This document shows positions 1 through 10,341 of a stretch of 64,000 nt of DNA, piece after piece. A program made the translations under genes and the position numbers. Every line of letters begins with the position of its first letter. Position 1 is the stretch's first letter. The stretch comes from Dryomyza anilis (Eukaryota > Arthropoda > Insecta > Diptera > Dryomyzidae). The notes beneath the pieces were generated by a model, which saw only the letters and a program-made list of their open reading frames with translations, searched no databases and was not told where the DNA came from. Location: NCBI GenBank assembly GCA_951804985.1, contig OX638136.1, positions 4,405,852 to 4,469,851 on the forward strand. The letters run 5' to 3'.

Positions 1-48
1 ACCAAACTGAGTATACCCTTTCACTCTTAGTGTAGGGTATAAAAATGA
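1..48 (+). repeat. mini-me/DINE-like element, right terminus only
   Basis: This is the last part of a mini-me/DINE-like repeat, entering from outside the window. It has the same end as the complete copy at 8222-8744: TACCAAACTGA, then a small inverted repeat (TATACCCT...AGGGTATA) around TTTCACTCTTAGTG. This short hairpin marks one end of every copy here. Confidence 0.85.
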
Positions 49-766
49 CAGCTTTAAAAGTTTCTTAAGTTGATTATAGGCAATTGATAATTCTGGCAAA
101 GCTTACGTAAACTTTTCGTTCACTTCTGCCCGTAGATACCCCTCGCCAAACACTCGATTGCCCGTGCAGTCAGTGGCGCAGCGAGTACCTAGTGTTGGCG
201 ATAACCTCACTCAATTTATGCTATATGTATACAAAAATTTTTGAATCGTTTATTTTCAATTTCATGTAATATCAAAAATTAAAATATTTATTTGAAATGT
301 TGTATTTTTCTATTTGATTATTATCAGATTATAATAATTGTAATTCAAATTAAAGTTACATAATAAAATTACACAAACAATATACAATAAGATAAAAAAT
401 GCACGCTTTTGTGGAATTAATCAGAAAGTGACAACACTGAAATATAAGTTTGTCGATCGTATCAGTCGAACCTGCTCATGTGAGCAGGATGATGCTGCTT
501 CGTTTCGTAATATTTGATGTAAAATGAAAAAATGTTTGTTTGTCAAACTTTTTCAGGAAACCGCAATATATGCATTGTGGTGAGGAATATTGAATCGATC
601 TAATTGGTTTTATATAGAAAGGCTTTATCAATTAAAGAGTTATAAATTATAGAATATCAATAGGTATATAGAATAGTACTAATTTAATAATTTTAATATA
701 TTTTTAAACTATATATTTTGTTGTTAGTATTATATGGCGTTTAATATAAATAATAATCATTATTAT
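49..766. other. No gene seen; AT-rich spacer with repeat fragment and hairpin
   Basis: I see no coding signal. Positions 50-125 resemble 2283-2360 (GCTTTAAAAG...CTTAAGTTGATTAT...CAATTGA), so they belong to a dispersed repeat. A perfect 8-bp stem with a 2-base loop lies at 471-488 (CCTGCTCATGTGAGCAGG). The rest is AT-rich and unassigned. Confidence 0.6.
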
Positions 767-963
767 AAAGGTTATCTTTCTTTTGTAACAAAAGATTTTA
801 TTCAGTGTAAACATCCATTGGTTTGTACTAAATACGCGGTATAAATTTTCTGATGTATCAATTACGTCGTTCACGTATAAAACGAATTTTAATATAATAT
901 ATCGTAGAATATTATACGTTTTTTTTATCGGAAATTTATTTTGTGCGTTAATTTTAGATTAAA
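767..963 (+). repeat. Dispersed repeat, copy 1 (SINE-free site)
   Basis: About 195 bp, beginning AAAGGTTATCTTTCTTTTGT and ending near TTTGTGCGTTAATTTTAGATT. It is nearly identical to 1468-1536 plus 1863-1990. Here GTTTGTACTAAATA occurs once and is uninterrupted, so this copy is the empty site for the SINE in copy 2. The family is unknown to me. Confidence 0.8.
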
Positions 964-1456
964 CTAGTTGGGAAGGTTAGATCACATGGGCAATTTTAAA
1001 GTAGGTGTTCTTATGATAGTTAGGATTATCAAAATTATAGTCGGTCTAGGCCGACTATACATACCCTAAACATATGTGTTGTTACCATTCGAAGTGGTGA
1101 ATAGGTCACCAGGGTATACGAATCCTGAAAATAACTACAAACTTTCAATCGCTGAAGAATTTCCATTCATTTGATACTCATATTTACAAATGGGTAGGTG
1201 CACCGAATTTCGATTTTTTGGGAACCACAAGTCGTTTAGCGGGAAAACAATATTTTCATGTATATGTGCATGAAGTCAATATATATTTGACCAAAAAAGT
1301 TTAACTATGCACGTAAACAGTAAAATTGAGCTGTAGATGTAAATTTTATATGAGGTATTTTAATATAAATGGTCAAATCACAGGTCACAATGAACCGATC
1401 TAGCTAATAAGTATATAAGTAATCTAAGAAATCAGTTTCATTCATCTAACTCTTCA
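964..1456 (+). repeat. mini-me/DINE-like element, left part
   Basis: It starts at CTAGTTGGGAAGGTTAGATC and runs through the conserved hairpin TATAGTCGG/CCGACTATA (1036-1059), the CATATGTG motif and the GTCACCAGGGTATACGAATCC block. It ends near the TCTAACTCTTCAATT segment. The TA/GTCY microsatellite core and the right terminus are missing, so it is truncated. Confidence 0.8.
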
Positions 1457-1467
1457 ATTCATTATTT

Positions 1468-1990
1468 CAAAGGTTATCTCTCTTTTGTAACAAAAGATTT
1501 TATTCAGTGTAAACATCCACTAGTTTGTACTAAATAATAATAATAATAGTTTTGCACTACAGCTCTGTAAGAACTTAGGCCGAGCTCTCTCACCATTTTA
1601 AGCTGTTCGTGTTATATTTGTACTCAAAGTGGTGGGACCTACAGTTTATTGCCGAATCCGAACGGCGGGTGAGAGCTTTTCATAGGCAATTTTTACTCTC
1701 GTAGGTTTGCCATTTACTGCCGAGAGGTAGCGCGGTTTAGAAAAATGTTTCTATGAAAAGATGTTGTTAGCCCCAGTCCAGGCTTGAACCGGGGACCTTT
1801 CGGCTCGCAGTCCAACGCACTAACCACTGAGCTACCGCGGCTACTTGAGTTTGTACTAAATACCCAGTATAAATTTTCTGATGTATCAATTACGTCGTTC
1901 ACGTAAAAGAAGAATTTTAATATAATATATCGTAGAATATTTTACGTTTTTTTTATCGGAAATTTATTTTGTGCGTTAATTTCAGATTAA
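1468..1990 (+). repeat. Dispersed repeat, copy 2, split by a SINE
   Basis: This is the same repeat as 767-963. Its two halves (1468-1536 and 1848-1990) are separated by the SINE at 1537-1847. The 15-bp word AGTTTGTACTAAATA is duplicated on both sides of the insert (1522-1536 and 1848-1862). Confidence 0.85.
1537..1847 (-). mobile_element. tRNA-derived SINE (about 311 bp) with 15-bp target duplication
   Basis: Read on the minus strand, the head is tRNA-like. The A box TAGCTCAGTGGTTAGTGCG lies close to the 5' end and the B box GGTTCAAGCC about 35 bases later, as in an internal RNA polymerase III promoter. The body contains GCCGTTCGGATTCGG and GTAGGTCCCACCACTTTGAG, and the tail is an ATT/ATA run. 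The head looks closest to a tRNA-Arg-like fold, but the anticodon arm is not standard, so this is a SINE and not a functional tRNA gene. Target duplications are 1522-1536 and 1848-1862. Sister copies are 59545-59852 and 62412-62719. The B box is intact here but decayed in the sisters (GGTTTAAGCTT). Mobilisation would need a LINE; which one is unknown. Confidence 0.88.
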
Positions 1991-3373
1991 AAAATACTTA
2001 TACACTTATACTCGATATCAATATTAAATTTTTATTTTCTATTGGGGTTGAATGAGCACATGTGAAATAGACTGTGCTCAGTGGAACATCGTATTTAGTT
2101 GATAGTTTAATTATTAATATTTGTATTCTAGCTGCGATTTCAGTCGCACACAACGTTCGGATATCTAAAAGTTGATTAGAAAATTTAATTTAATTATTTC
2201 TCTTGTAAATTTAACTGAGTTATAAGCGGAATATTCCTGTTTGCTTATGTTTATATTTTTCACAATAAATATTAATATAAAAAATGATAGCTTTAAAAGT
2301 CTTAAGTTGATTATATAAACAATTGACAAATTTGGCAGAGCTTAAGTAAACTTTTTAATCAGTTTTGACAATATCTTGAGTTCAATTAAGTGCATTAATG
2401 TTTTGAAAATCTTAATATGTGTAGTAAAAAACAATATAATCAGTTTTGACGGAGTGTGCCCGGAAGGTTTTGTAAATGAAAAAAAAATTAAAAAAATTTA
2501 ATTTACTCCAAGTATGAAATATTTCTAAACCAATGACATCGTAAGAACTTTATAAATACCAGATAAATGGCTGTATTACAAAAAAAAAAAAAAATATGAT
2601 TCGACAAATGATTTTTTATTTTTGGGATTGAATCATTTGACTTTAAAACTGATTCCATGTTTTTTGTGATTCAATCTTAAGACTAAAATAAACAGATGAT
2701 TTAAATCACTAAATTAAAAATGATTACAAAATCTTGTGATTCGATTCAAAGATTTTGCTTAATATTTCCCGTTAAAAGAAGTAGAAAGCTTTAGCCTGCA
2801 AGGTGCTTGTTTGATGGGAACAGCGGTGAAGCTGAAAGGGTGAGATGAATTTTAGAGTTTGAGCGAGCACAACGAATATAAGTTTGTGGGAACTGCAAAA
2901 ACTCTCAGTCGATCACACTGCCTCCGTTTCCCAAAGAATACATTGAAAATTTAAAATGTTTGAAGTAGAGTGAAAATATTAATTGTTGTTTGTTAATTTT
3001 ATCGAGAAAACAATAATACATATCCTTCGAGGAATGTACAATAGAGATAGTTGGTTTTGTTTAGAAAGGCAGTATTATAAATTTAATAAATCATATACAA
3101 AGCAAATGCACTCATTTTAAAAATATATATTTTTGAACTATATATTTATCATTTATTTATATATATATTTATCATACAACATTATTCCTATAATGTTGTA
3201 TGAATTATTATACAATATTTATTATTATATTATATTATTATATCAACTATTTATCGTAAATATATATTTTATTCAGTGTCAACTCACAGTCATTTGTTGT
3301 AAACAACCCAGTAGAAATTGTGAAATTGAATTTTTTGACTATTTTTATTTATTACAAAATATTTATATATATA
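1991..3373. other. No gene seen; AT-rich intergenic DNA
   Basis: No coding signal. Positions 2283-2360 are a second copy of the repeat at 50-125. The stretch 2580-2594 is an A-run, and 2600-2750 repeats TGATTCAAT/TTTTTGTGATTC-like words. A somewhat more GC-rich stretch at 2790-2940 shows no open frame of note. Positions 3190-3250 are almost pure TA/TTA. Confidence 0.6.
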
Positions 3374-3549
3374 ATGTTACTTACATACTTATTTGGCCAT
3401 TACAACCAATGATGGGTTTCGGCCGCAGCAATCACCCCTCGCCATTCGCTTCTGCATTGCGCGCTCTGGCACCAGTTTTGCACTCCAAGTGTTGTCAGGT
3501 TGTCTCGCACTTGGTCGCTTTACCGGAGATTCGGACGCCCTCTCCTACG

Positions 3550-3918
3550 TTAACCACCACTTGATACAGAATTGAATACCTTTTTTGCTGGAGCGCTTTC
3601 ATCCATACACTCGACATGTCCAAGCCAGCGTAGGCGCTGGATCTTAATGCGCCTGACTATGTCAATGTCGGCGTAGAGCTCATACAGCTCGTCGTTCCAT
3701 CTGATGCTGTACTCGTTTTCAACGCATATCGGGCCATAGATTTTCCGAAGAATCTTTCTCTCGAACGCTCCTAAAGTTCGCTCATCGGTGTTGGCAAGCG
3801 TCCATGACTCAGCGCCATAGAGGAGGACTGGCATGATGAGCGACTTATAGAGCGTTATTTTTGTCCGTCGAGAGAGGGCTCTGCTCCTCAATGAGCCCAA
3901 TGTAACACATGTTGGCAA
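3550..3918 (-). pseudogene. RTE LINE reverse transcriptase C-terminal tail
   Basis: A 122-codon block with the hallmark post-palm region of RTE-type reverse transcriptases: ALSRRTKITLYKSLIMPVLL, YGAESWTL, ERKILRKIYGP and RLRWLGHVECM. This is the thumb/tail that follows the catalytic palm, and the palm itself is absent upstream. The open frame ends at a stop just before the 3' UTR. The linker before the palm remains in pieces at 4707-4516 and 4500-3960. The copy at 15160-16955 has the reverse defect: it keeps the palm and loses this tail. Confidence 0.85.
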
Positions 3919-4627
3919 GAGTTATTCTTCGGCTAATCTCCAGGCTGACATTGTTTTCCTCCGCAATGATAAGATCCAATCAGTCTGTTGACAATGGGCT
4001 TCAGTCTTTCACATAATACGCTCGTTAGAACTTTATACGCGAGTTGGTGCGTATCGTGGGATCCCCCTTTTTAAGGATTGGTCAGATTATTCGCTAGGCA
4101 TGCTTTCTTCTGCTGATGAGCTGGTGCATGCTCGTTATGAAGTCATCCGGTCTTAAACAACTCAGCAGGCAGACCATCCGATCCTGCAGCTTTGTTGTTT
4201 CTCAGCCTGTTGATGGCTGTGCAGACCTCTTCACAGTCAGGCGGCGGTATGTCAACGCCGTCGTCAGCAACTGGGGTTGTCAAGCTGTCTTCTTCATCAG
4301 CGGAATAGTTGCCATCATCGCCTACTAGAAGATCAGAGAAGTGCTCTCTCCATAATCTCAGTGTACCCTGGGCATCTTTTACTAGATTCCCGTTATCGTC
4401 CTGACAGGAAGAGGTTCCGGTCTTTAAACCTCCGATCAGGCGTCTTATCTTCTGAAAAATTTTCGAGCCTTGTTCCTGTCGCCATGCATCTCAATATCTT
4501 CACACACGCGTCTTTCTAATTCTGTTTTCTTGCGCCTAAAAAGATGTCTCTCCTCCTTCCTCTTCTCTCTGTATCGCTCCTTCGCGGCGTCTTTCTCTGC
4601 AGTGGCTGCGCGACACTCTTCGTCATT

Positions 4628-5501
4628 CTACTTGTTCCGCAGTGGGCGTTGGAATCCTCTTTGGCAGCCGTACGCATTAAGCGGAAGACGTGTGTCCTTG
4701 CGCGCATTTATCATCGAGAGGGGGGGGTGACTTGGGAAAGCAGGTGTGAGAGTCGAATGACGTCTAGCTTTCTTTGCGTGGGTTTCCGTGCGTTTTTCGG
4801 CTGCTACAAGGAAGTGATCCGAGTCGATGTTGGCATTTCGGATCGAGCGTACATCCATCACACTAGAAGCGTGCCTTCCGTCAATCACAACATGATCAAT
4901 TTGGTTGCGCGTGTTCTTATCGGGTGACCGCCACGATGAGATGCTTGAATCTAGTACCACTAATTAACATGTTTCGTGCTGCGGCGGAGTCGATCAGCAT
5001 CAATTCATTGTCGGAGGTGTTGTCGTGGAGGCTGAATTGTCCAACCGTTGAACCAAAGATACCGTCATGGCCCATTGTGGCATTAAAGTCACCTATCACA
5101 ATTTTGATGTCGTGACGGGCGCAGCACTCATAGGCTTCGTCGAGGCGCTCATAGAAACTCTCTTTAGTTTCATCGTCGTTCTCATTCGTCGGAGCGTGCG
5201 CACAAATTAGGCTGATATAGAAGTATTTAGCATTGATGCGGATTGTTGCTAGTTGTTCGTTCACGGGTGTGAACCTAGAGATAAAGTGGCGGAGTCTCTT
5301 GCCGACTATAAATCCGAAACCAAATTCATGCCTCCCCGCATTGCAGCTGTAGTCAATGTCACAGGATGCCTGTTTAGAGCAGCCCTGTCCTGTCCATCGC
5401 ATATTCTGGATTGTGGTGATGTCAGCCTTGTATCTTTCGAGGACATCAACCAGATGGATAGTGGCACCTTCTCTATAAATGGTGCGGCCTTCCAGGTGCA
5501 T
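4628..5501 (-). pseudogene. RTE LINE endonuclease domain, frameshifted
   Basis: The first block (5501-4917, about 194 codons) contains the N-terminal endonuclease motifs: IQNMRWTGQG, FGFIVGKRLRH, ICAHAPTNE and VIGDFNATMG. A second frame (4960-4628) continues with NQIDHVVIDGRH and IDSDHFLVAA, which carry the catalytic Asp/His. In this fold the first motif normally reads QE-RW, with a catalytic Glu. Here that residue is Asn (QNMRW), so activity would be lost even without the frameshift near 4930. The enzyme would nick target DNA to prime reverse transcription. The start chosen is the first in-frame Met of the block, but the true protein probably began further upstream (towards 5640). Confidence 0.85.
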
Positions 5502-5728
5502 ATCCGTAAATCATAGTCCTTTATACGTTTGCGTAGGTTGTCATCGTGTTTTCGGTCCGATATCCGAGGCAATTTTTCTGTTTTCGTTGAATTAGCTTTT
5601 TTATATGGCGGGTCACAAGCCCAATGCACATCCCCCATTTTAGAGGGCCAATATCCCTGTCTCGTTTGTCTCCGACTAAACCTCCCACCGGGATTGAAAC
5701 CCGATCTTACGCTGGTTGCTCGAGTTAA

Positions 5729-6190
5729 CGGGGGTTCACCAACGCGAAGATGAGAAAAGGAATTGTGTAGGAGAGGCTATGGCAACTATCAAAAGTCGGT
5801 TACTGACTTGCGCGTGCACTACACCATTCTGAACCCCCCCTCTAGAGATAAACTACAATTTCAATGCTTGGCAAGACAAATTTATCCTGAATGTGAAATA
5901 GAAATTTTACAAAATATTTATATATTATGTTAATCTATTTAATTTCTGCGAAGTGTGCCGACTTAGAATTAGTAGAGTGAGAGGTATTGTAAATAGTCAG
6001 TAGTAAAATTTGAGATGTTTACATTCATAATTGAAACGTACAGTTTAAAAATACTTCTAGTACCGTTAAAAATATAATGTTGATGTTGTTACATTTAAAT
6101 CATGAGTTGTTTAATTAAATGTATAAAAATAAATCAAATTTAGAAATGGTCAACAATTTATATTTCGTACTGGGGTTGTAAGCGTAGAAT
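5729..6190. other. No gene seen
   Basis: AT-rich DNA. A short GC-richer patch at 5760-5870 contains a CCCCCCC run (5836-5842) but no long frame or recognisable repeat. Confidence 0.55.
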
Positions 6191-6366
6191 TGATTTCGAC
6201 TGTTGTTAGTATAGTTCAATAGGGATCATTTTTAACAGAGTTGTTGGTAGTGTAGTTCATTGGAGATCATATTTTAACAGTATAGTTGTTATTGTTTTTT
6301 CAATGGGGATCATATTAACAGAATATTTGTTATTGTTTGTCAATATAGATGTATTATATGTATACA
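6191..6366 (+). repeat. Fragment of the Polinton-like terminal tandem repeats
   Basis: Three to four imperfect copies, about 45 bp each, of CAATAGGGATCATTTTTAACA...GTTGTTGGTAG. They match 59100-59330 closely, including the GTGTATTATATGTATAC end. At 59015 the same repeats lie just inside an element end beginning AGT, so this is probably a scrap of the same terminus. No coding sequence is attached here. Confidence 0.65.
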
Positions 6367-7454
6367 CGCTGCAAAAAAATGGCTCTCCCAAACATAATTT
6401 TGCAGGCATTAACATGTATGTTTGGAATTTTAGGTAAACATAATATGTAATTGCCTGATAAATCATTTATAAACAGGGTTGTATTGAGACTTGAACAGTG
6501 TTGTAATGAGCTCTGATTTATATTATGATATCACGGAAACATTTTGATGTTGCCCCTTAATATGGTGTCTGTTCTATAGAAACATAATAATTACAACATC
6601 CAAACAAAATAAATATTTGAACTGAAACATAAATATGTTTAGAATATAACATGATTTGGAACGACCTGAATATAAATTTTAACTGAAAAAACATAGTTGT
6701 TTCAGTTCAAAAAGTAGTATGTTTGCATAAAAACATATCTAAATATTTTTGGAAAGGAATCCATAAAATAAAAATAAAATATTGTTTTTTTTTATTAATT
6801 TTTATTAAAAATCATTACAAATGCACAATGGGAATTAGTAATATTTGAATTCATATACAAATTTTGCATAAATAAATAATTGAATTAAAACTGCAAGTAC
6901 AAGTCTCAGTGCGACACTGAGTAAGGAATTCGCGGAGATTGTTATAAAAAATCATGCCGAAGTCTGTTTGAAAATAGAAGCACTGATTTTTCAGTTGATG
7001 TTTTTTTGATGAAATATCCGTGTCGGCTTTTCACAATATTTTTAGGAAAAGATTAAGGAACTATTAAATTATATACTGCACTATTAAATGATATTATTTG
7101 TTACTATTTATATTTTTTGTACCACAATTTGTATATTTTTGAAAATTACAAATGAGATCCTATTACCGATACAAATACGTTTTCTCAACAAAAGACACGT
7201 AGCAGAAAATGGCGGTCACCGTGTATAAAATTCGTATACAAGAAGAATATTGCAAGAATACTTTTATTTACATCTAAATTTCATTTTTTTTGTTTCTTTT
7301 CAAACATCAGTATGTTTAAAAGGACCAATACATACTTCTAACGATGACAAAAGAGATGTTGATAGAAAATTATGCTCAACGAGTGCCAATTTCGCATACA
7401 AGAAGAATGTTGGGAGAATATATTTTTTAAAATCCAATTTCTTTTTTGTTTATT
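6367..7454. other. No gene seen; AT-rich spacer
   Basis: Mostly A/T with repeated AAACATA/TATGTTT words around 6370-6730, which can pair in places. Short frames here (6257-6466, 7250-7459) are low-complexity and have no recognisable motif. Nothing else was identified. Confidence 0.55.
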
Positions 7455-7618
7455 TTTAAACATCAATATATCGGGTTTTCCGCGTTTCGTTTTTAGGTTT
7501 TTATTACGAAACGGTTTCGGTATACCGGTTCCAAATTAAGGTTTCGGTTTTGATTTCGGTTTTTGTACAAAATTTATTTTTTTTCATAATTTTAAAATAA
7601 TTTAACATTGTTTATATT

Positions 7619-7969
7619 GTGCTAAATTATGTTCAAATTGTTATATTGGTGAAAAGTGGAAAACGTAATTTAACAATGTTTGTTGCTATTTTAGTGAAAA
7701 TATTGTGTTTTATGAATTATTTAATTGATATCGCCAAAAAAGAATTAAATCGTGACCACAAGTCAATGAAAAGTAACATTTTGACTTCACCTAAAATATT
7801 ATCTGAATTGCAGAGTAGAGCCGAGAAGCGAACCTTAAATAAAAGTAAGAAGAATACATCAGTAAATGTTATTAAATTTCATGACAAGAAGAATTATGTA
7901 CAATTTCCATCCATAAAACCAAAGAAATTAAATTTCAACAATTCAGTGAACTGCAATACCTGCAAATAA
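7619..7969 (+). CDS. Unrecognised ORF inside the hAT-like element
   Basis: A 116-codon open frame. The first third is hydrophobic; the rest is Lys/Asn/Ser-rich and hydrophilic, with a C-terminal CNTC. I recognise no domain. It lies between the two inverted-repeat blocks of the element at 7463-9189, so it could be a remnant of transposase sequence, but composition alone could also produce it in AT-rich DNA. The low-complexity codon use argues for caution. Function unknown. Confidence 0.25.
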   Translation: MLNYVQIVILVKSGKRNLTMFVAILVKILCFMNYLIDIAKKELNRDHKSMKSNILTSPKILSELQSRAEKRTLNKSKKNTSVNVIKFHDKKNYVQFPSIKPKKLNFNNSVNCNTCK

Positions 7970-8221
7970 ATATCTGCCTTTATACTGGAAATGTCCGAAC
8001 TTGCCATTTATTTTCCGTATTAGTTACTTATTTTTTTTTGCATCACGATTGTTTTTTTGTTACCTTATTATAAGTATCCTAAATATATATGTCCAAAATT
8101 TAGGTGTTTTAAAAAAATCACTCAAAAATCAATCAAACTAAATGGTATTATAAATGGTATTCCATTGAATAGATCCTTTAAATGAATTTAAAAAATATTC
8201 AAATGAACAATAAATAACTCC

Positions 8222-8744
8222 AGTTGGGAAGGTTAGATCCCATGGCAAATTTGAAAGTAGGTGTTATTATGATAGTTAGGATTATCAAAATTATAGTCGG
8301 CCTAAGCCGACTATAAATAATATCCTACACATATGTGTGGTTACCGGTCAAAGTAGTATAATATATATTTGACCAACAAAATTTACCTAAGCTTGTATAC
8401 AGTAATATTGATCTGTAGATATTCATTTTATATGAGGTATTTGAACATAAGTTGTCGGTTCAGAGGTCACAATAGACCGATCATGCCAACTTTCTTGTTC
8501 AGACAGCTTATATATAAGTACTCTAAATCTAAAGTTTCATTGTTCTATCTGTTCTACTTTTTCTGTAATCGTGATTTCAACAGACAGACAGAGGGACAGA
8601 CAAACGGACATCGTTAAATCGACTCAGGAGGTCGCTGAGCAAGAATATATATACTTTTCCATACCGGAGATGCTTCCTTCTGGGTGTTACAAACGGCGTA
8701 CCAAACTGAATATACCCTTTCACTCTTCGTGTAGGGTATAAAAA
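8222..8744 (+). repeat. mini-me/DINE-like element, most complete copy
   Basis: This copy shows both ends. On the left is CAGTTGGGAAGGTTAGATCC. The hairpin TATAGTCGGCCTAAGCCGACTATA-like stem is near 8295-8318. Next comes the GACAGACAGAGGGACAGACA microsatellite (GTCY type on the other strand), then the core (CGACTCAGGAGGTCGCTGAGC, AAGAATATATATACTTTTCC). On the right is GGGTGTTACAAACGGCGTACC followed by the CCCTTTCACTC...GTAGGGTATAAAA end. Mini-me elements are known from Diptera for a conserved core between TA and GTCY microsatellites and are related to Helitron-like DINE elements. The length is about 520 bp. It sits inside the hAT-like element. Confidence 0.85.
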
Positions 8745-9197
8745 CAATATCATTCAAAATGTTATCATTTTTTAACAAAAAAATTGTGCTTGGTTTTGTT
8801 GGTAATTCGATTTACCGCTACACAACCTAATGAAAAAAAACAAATTTTAGACCAAAGACTGTTATTAGGAAACAATGTTTCTCAAAAAACAACATGTGAA
8901 TTTTTGTACAACAAAAAAAAAATTATTTTGCGAACTCCAAATTTTATTAAATGACATTTAAACATGTTTTGTACTTAAGATCTTCAATATAAAATAAAAA
9001 AAGGTTTCCTGTTTCTTTTTATGCTTTTTTAAAAACCGTTTTAAACCGGTATAAAACCGAAACTGTTTATTTGGTTTTGGATATCGGTTTATTTCTGATT
9101 TTCTTATAACGGTATCTGTTATGGTTTCGGTTTTAAAAATGAAACGGTTTTAAACGGATATCGGTTTCGGTTACTGTTTCTATCCTTGGTTTAAACA

Positions 9198-9575
9198 ATG
9201 GCTTAAGTAGAAAATGCTGCGCAACGTTGCCAACTTCGTCTGTCGATAACTAATCGAATGAAGTCGAGCGTTGCGAACATACGTTATAATTAGATTTGAA
9301 TAGCATTTTATGTTTGTTTTGAAACATAGTTATAACCAAATAAACTGCAAAGAAATAGTATATTCAAATGCAATTAAAATTTTATTTTTAATTTGTAACA
9401 TTATTTGATAAGTTTGACAGATTCTGCTGGGGAATTTATAAAATGTTTACACATAGTTATTAGTTATTACCATCTGAACAATAATTTAATTAAACTTCAT
9501 TCGTAATACATGTATGGTGATTTCGTATTATTTTTTAATTACATTTAAACATATTCATACAATTTTTTTCTATCC
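9198..9575. other. No gene seen
   Basis: AT-rich flanking DNA between the hAT-like element and the Polinton-like remnant. A GC-richer patch at 9213-9285 (GCTGCGCAACGTTGCCAACTT, then GTCGAGCGTTGCGAACATACG) is unassigned. Confidence 0.55.
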
Positions 9576-10329
9576 GTGTACTATATATTTTATAATGGCA
9601 TGGAGTCAGTGGGATGACTTTTTAACATAATTTGTTAATGTTGATACATATATATTATATGCATGTTTTGAAGGCATGCACCCGTAAGGAGTAAATGTTG
9701 GCATTTTTTGTGAATGAGAATATTTACATACGTATTAATGTTATTGTTGTAAAATATTATAGTTGCAATTTAATTTCAGTTAACATAGTTATATTGTATA
9801 CTATAGTTATACTTGATTGTTTTATTTTATATTTGAAACTTTGTTGAGGAACGATGATTGTAATTTAAAACTTAACTATATGAATGAATATTATTATTAG
9901 ATGTTTATTTTTTTTGGGGGATAATTTTTTTTGTTGTAAACCGGTTAGGGCACTTCTGTATTAATGCATTGACATATATTTAATACAAGGCCAATTTTAC
10001 TATACGGGTTATTGTAGTGGATTTTATTTTACGAAATCATGGTCGTTTTGGTTATATGAATGAATGGAGCCATAAGGTTCTATTGGGATCATTTTTTAAA
10101 TCATTTTCTATACTATAAGTTTAAAAGATTGAGCATGTTAGAACATGTTTATTTTTATAGAGTTTTTGTCTTGAGATTTATTTTATTTACTCTCTTTAAA
10201 ATTTTAATTGAGTATATTTGTACTAATAGAATTCACTTTTTAACTCATTTTAAAGAGATATCCATTATATATAAATGGATCGAAATTTGAATTAAATTTA
10301 TTCATCGTCTACATTACAATTTGATAGGA
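9576..10329 (+). repeat. Polinton-like terminal-side non-coding region, copy 1
   Basis: Shares blocks with 59330-60000: TGTACTATATATTTTATAATGGCAT, the GCACCCGTAAGGAGTAAAT stretch, GTGAATGAGAATATTTACATACG and TTTGAAACTTTGTTGAGGAACG. The SINE found in the other copies is absent here. The last part (10300-10330, CTACATTACAATTTGATAGG) matches the sequence just upstream of the small ORF in those copies. No open frame of interest is present. Confidence 0.65.
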
Positions 10330-10341
10330 ACAGAAAAAAAA

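Larger units (their letters stand above)
3374..5728 (-). mobile_element. RTE-type LINE, decayed, RT core deleted
   Basis: Minus-strand non-LTR retrotransposon with an apurinic-type endonuclease of the family often annotated as 'craniofacial development protein 2-like' (RTE/BovB clade), followed by a linker and the C-terminal tail of the reverse transcriptase. The 3' end at 3374-3400 reads GGCCAAATAAGTATGTAAGT on the minus strand. That ends in short TAAG-like repeats rather than poly(A), as RTE elements do. Comparison with the second copy (15160-16955) shows that the palm region, including the YADD box, is missing here. The join is near 3950-3965, where the TTATCATTGCGG side meets GGAAAACAATGTCAG. 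Several frameshifts make it a dead copy. The RTE assignment is from protein motifs recalled, not from a search. Confidence 0.85.
7463..9189. mobile_element. hAT-like DNA transposon, non-autonomous, with nested mini-me
   Basis: The element is bounded by a perfect 8-bp duplication, TTTAAACA (7455-7462 and 9190-9197), the target size of hAT elements. The two ends carry related, inverted GGTTTCGG/CCGGTT-rich blocks. The left block (about 7470-7570) has ACGGTTTCGGTATACCGGTT. The right block, read inverted (9180-9000), has CCGAAACC clusters and TTTCGGTTTTATACCGGTTT. The right end inverted reads CCAAGGATAGAAACAG, which resembles hAT ends beginning CA-GG. A mini-me copy (8222-8744) sits inside, leaving about 1.2 kb of element. 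Parts of the body (7990-8210 and 8750-8960) recur inverted at 23985-24420. No transposase is recognisable. Confidence 0.6.

Noticed and set aside
1771..1843. Functional tRNA gene
   Set aside because: A and B boxes are present, but the sequence is fused to a conserved 3' body and tail found in other copies and has target duplications. It is a SINE head, and the anticodon arm is not standard.
3133..3564. 143-codon plus ORF
   Set aside because: First half is TA-rich low complexity and second half is the reverse strand of the RTE 3' UTR.
4277..5516. Several plus-strand ORFs opposite the RTE LINE
   Set aside because: They mirror the clear minus-strand endonuclease and linker and show no motif of their own.
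10060..10290. 76-codon ORF before the Polinton small gene
   Set aside because: Phe/Ile/Tyr/Lys-rich low-complexity translation of AT-rich DNA; not kept in the sister region at 59.9-60.2 kb.
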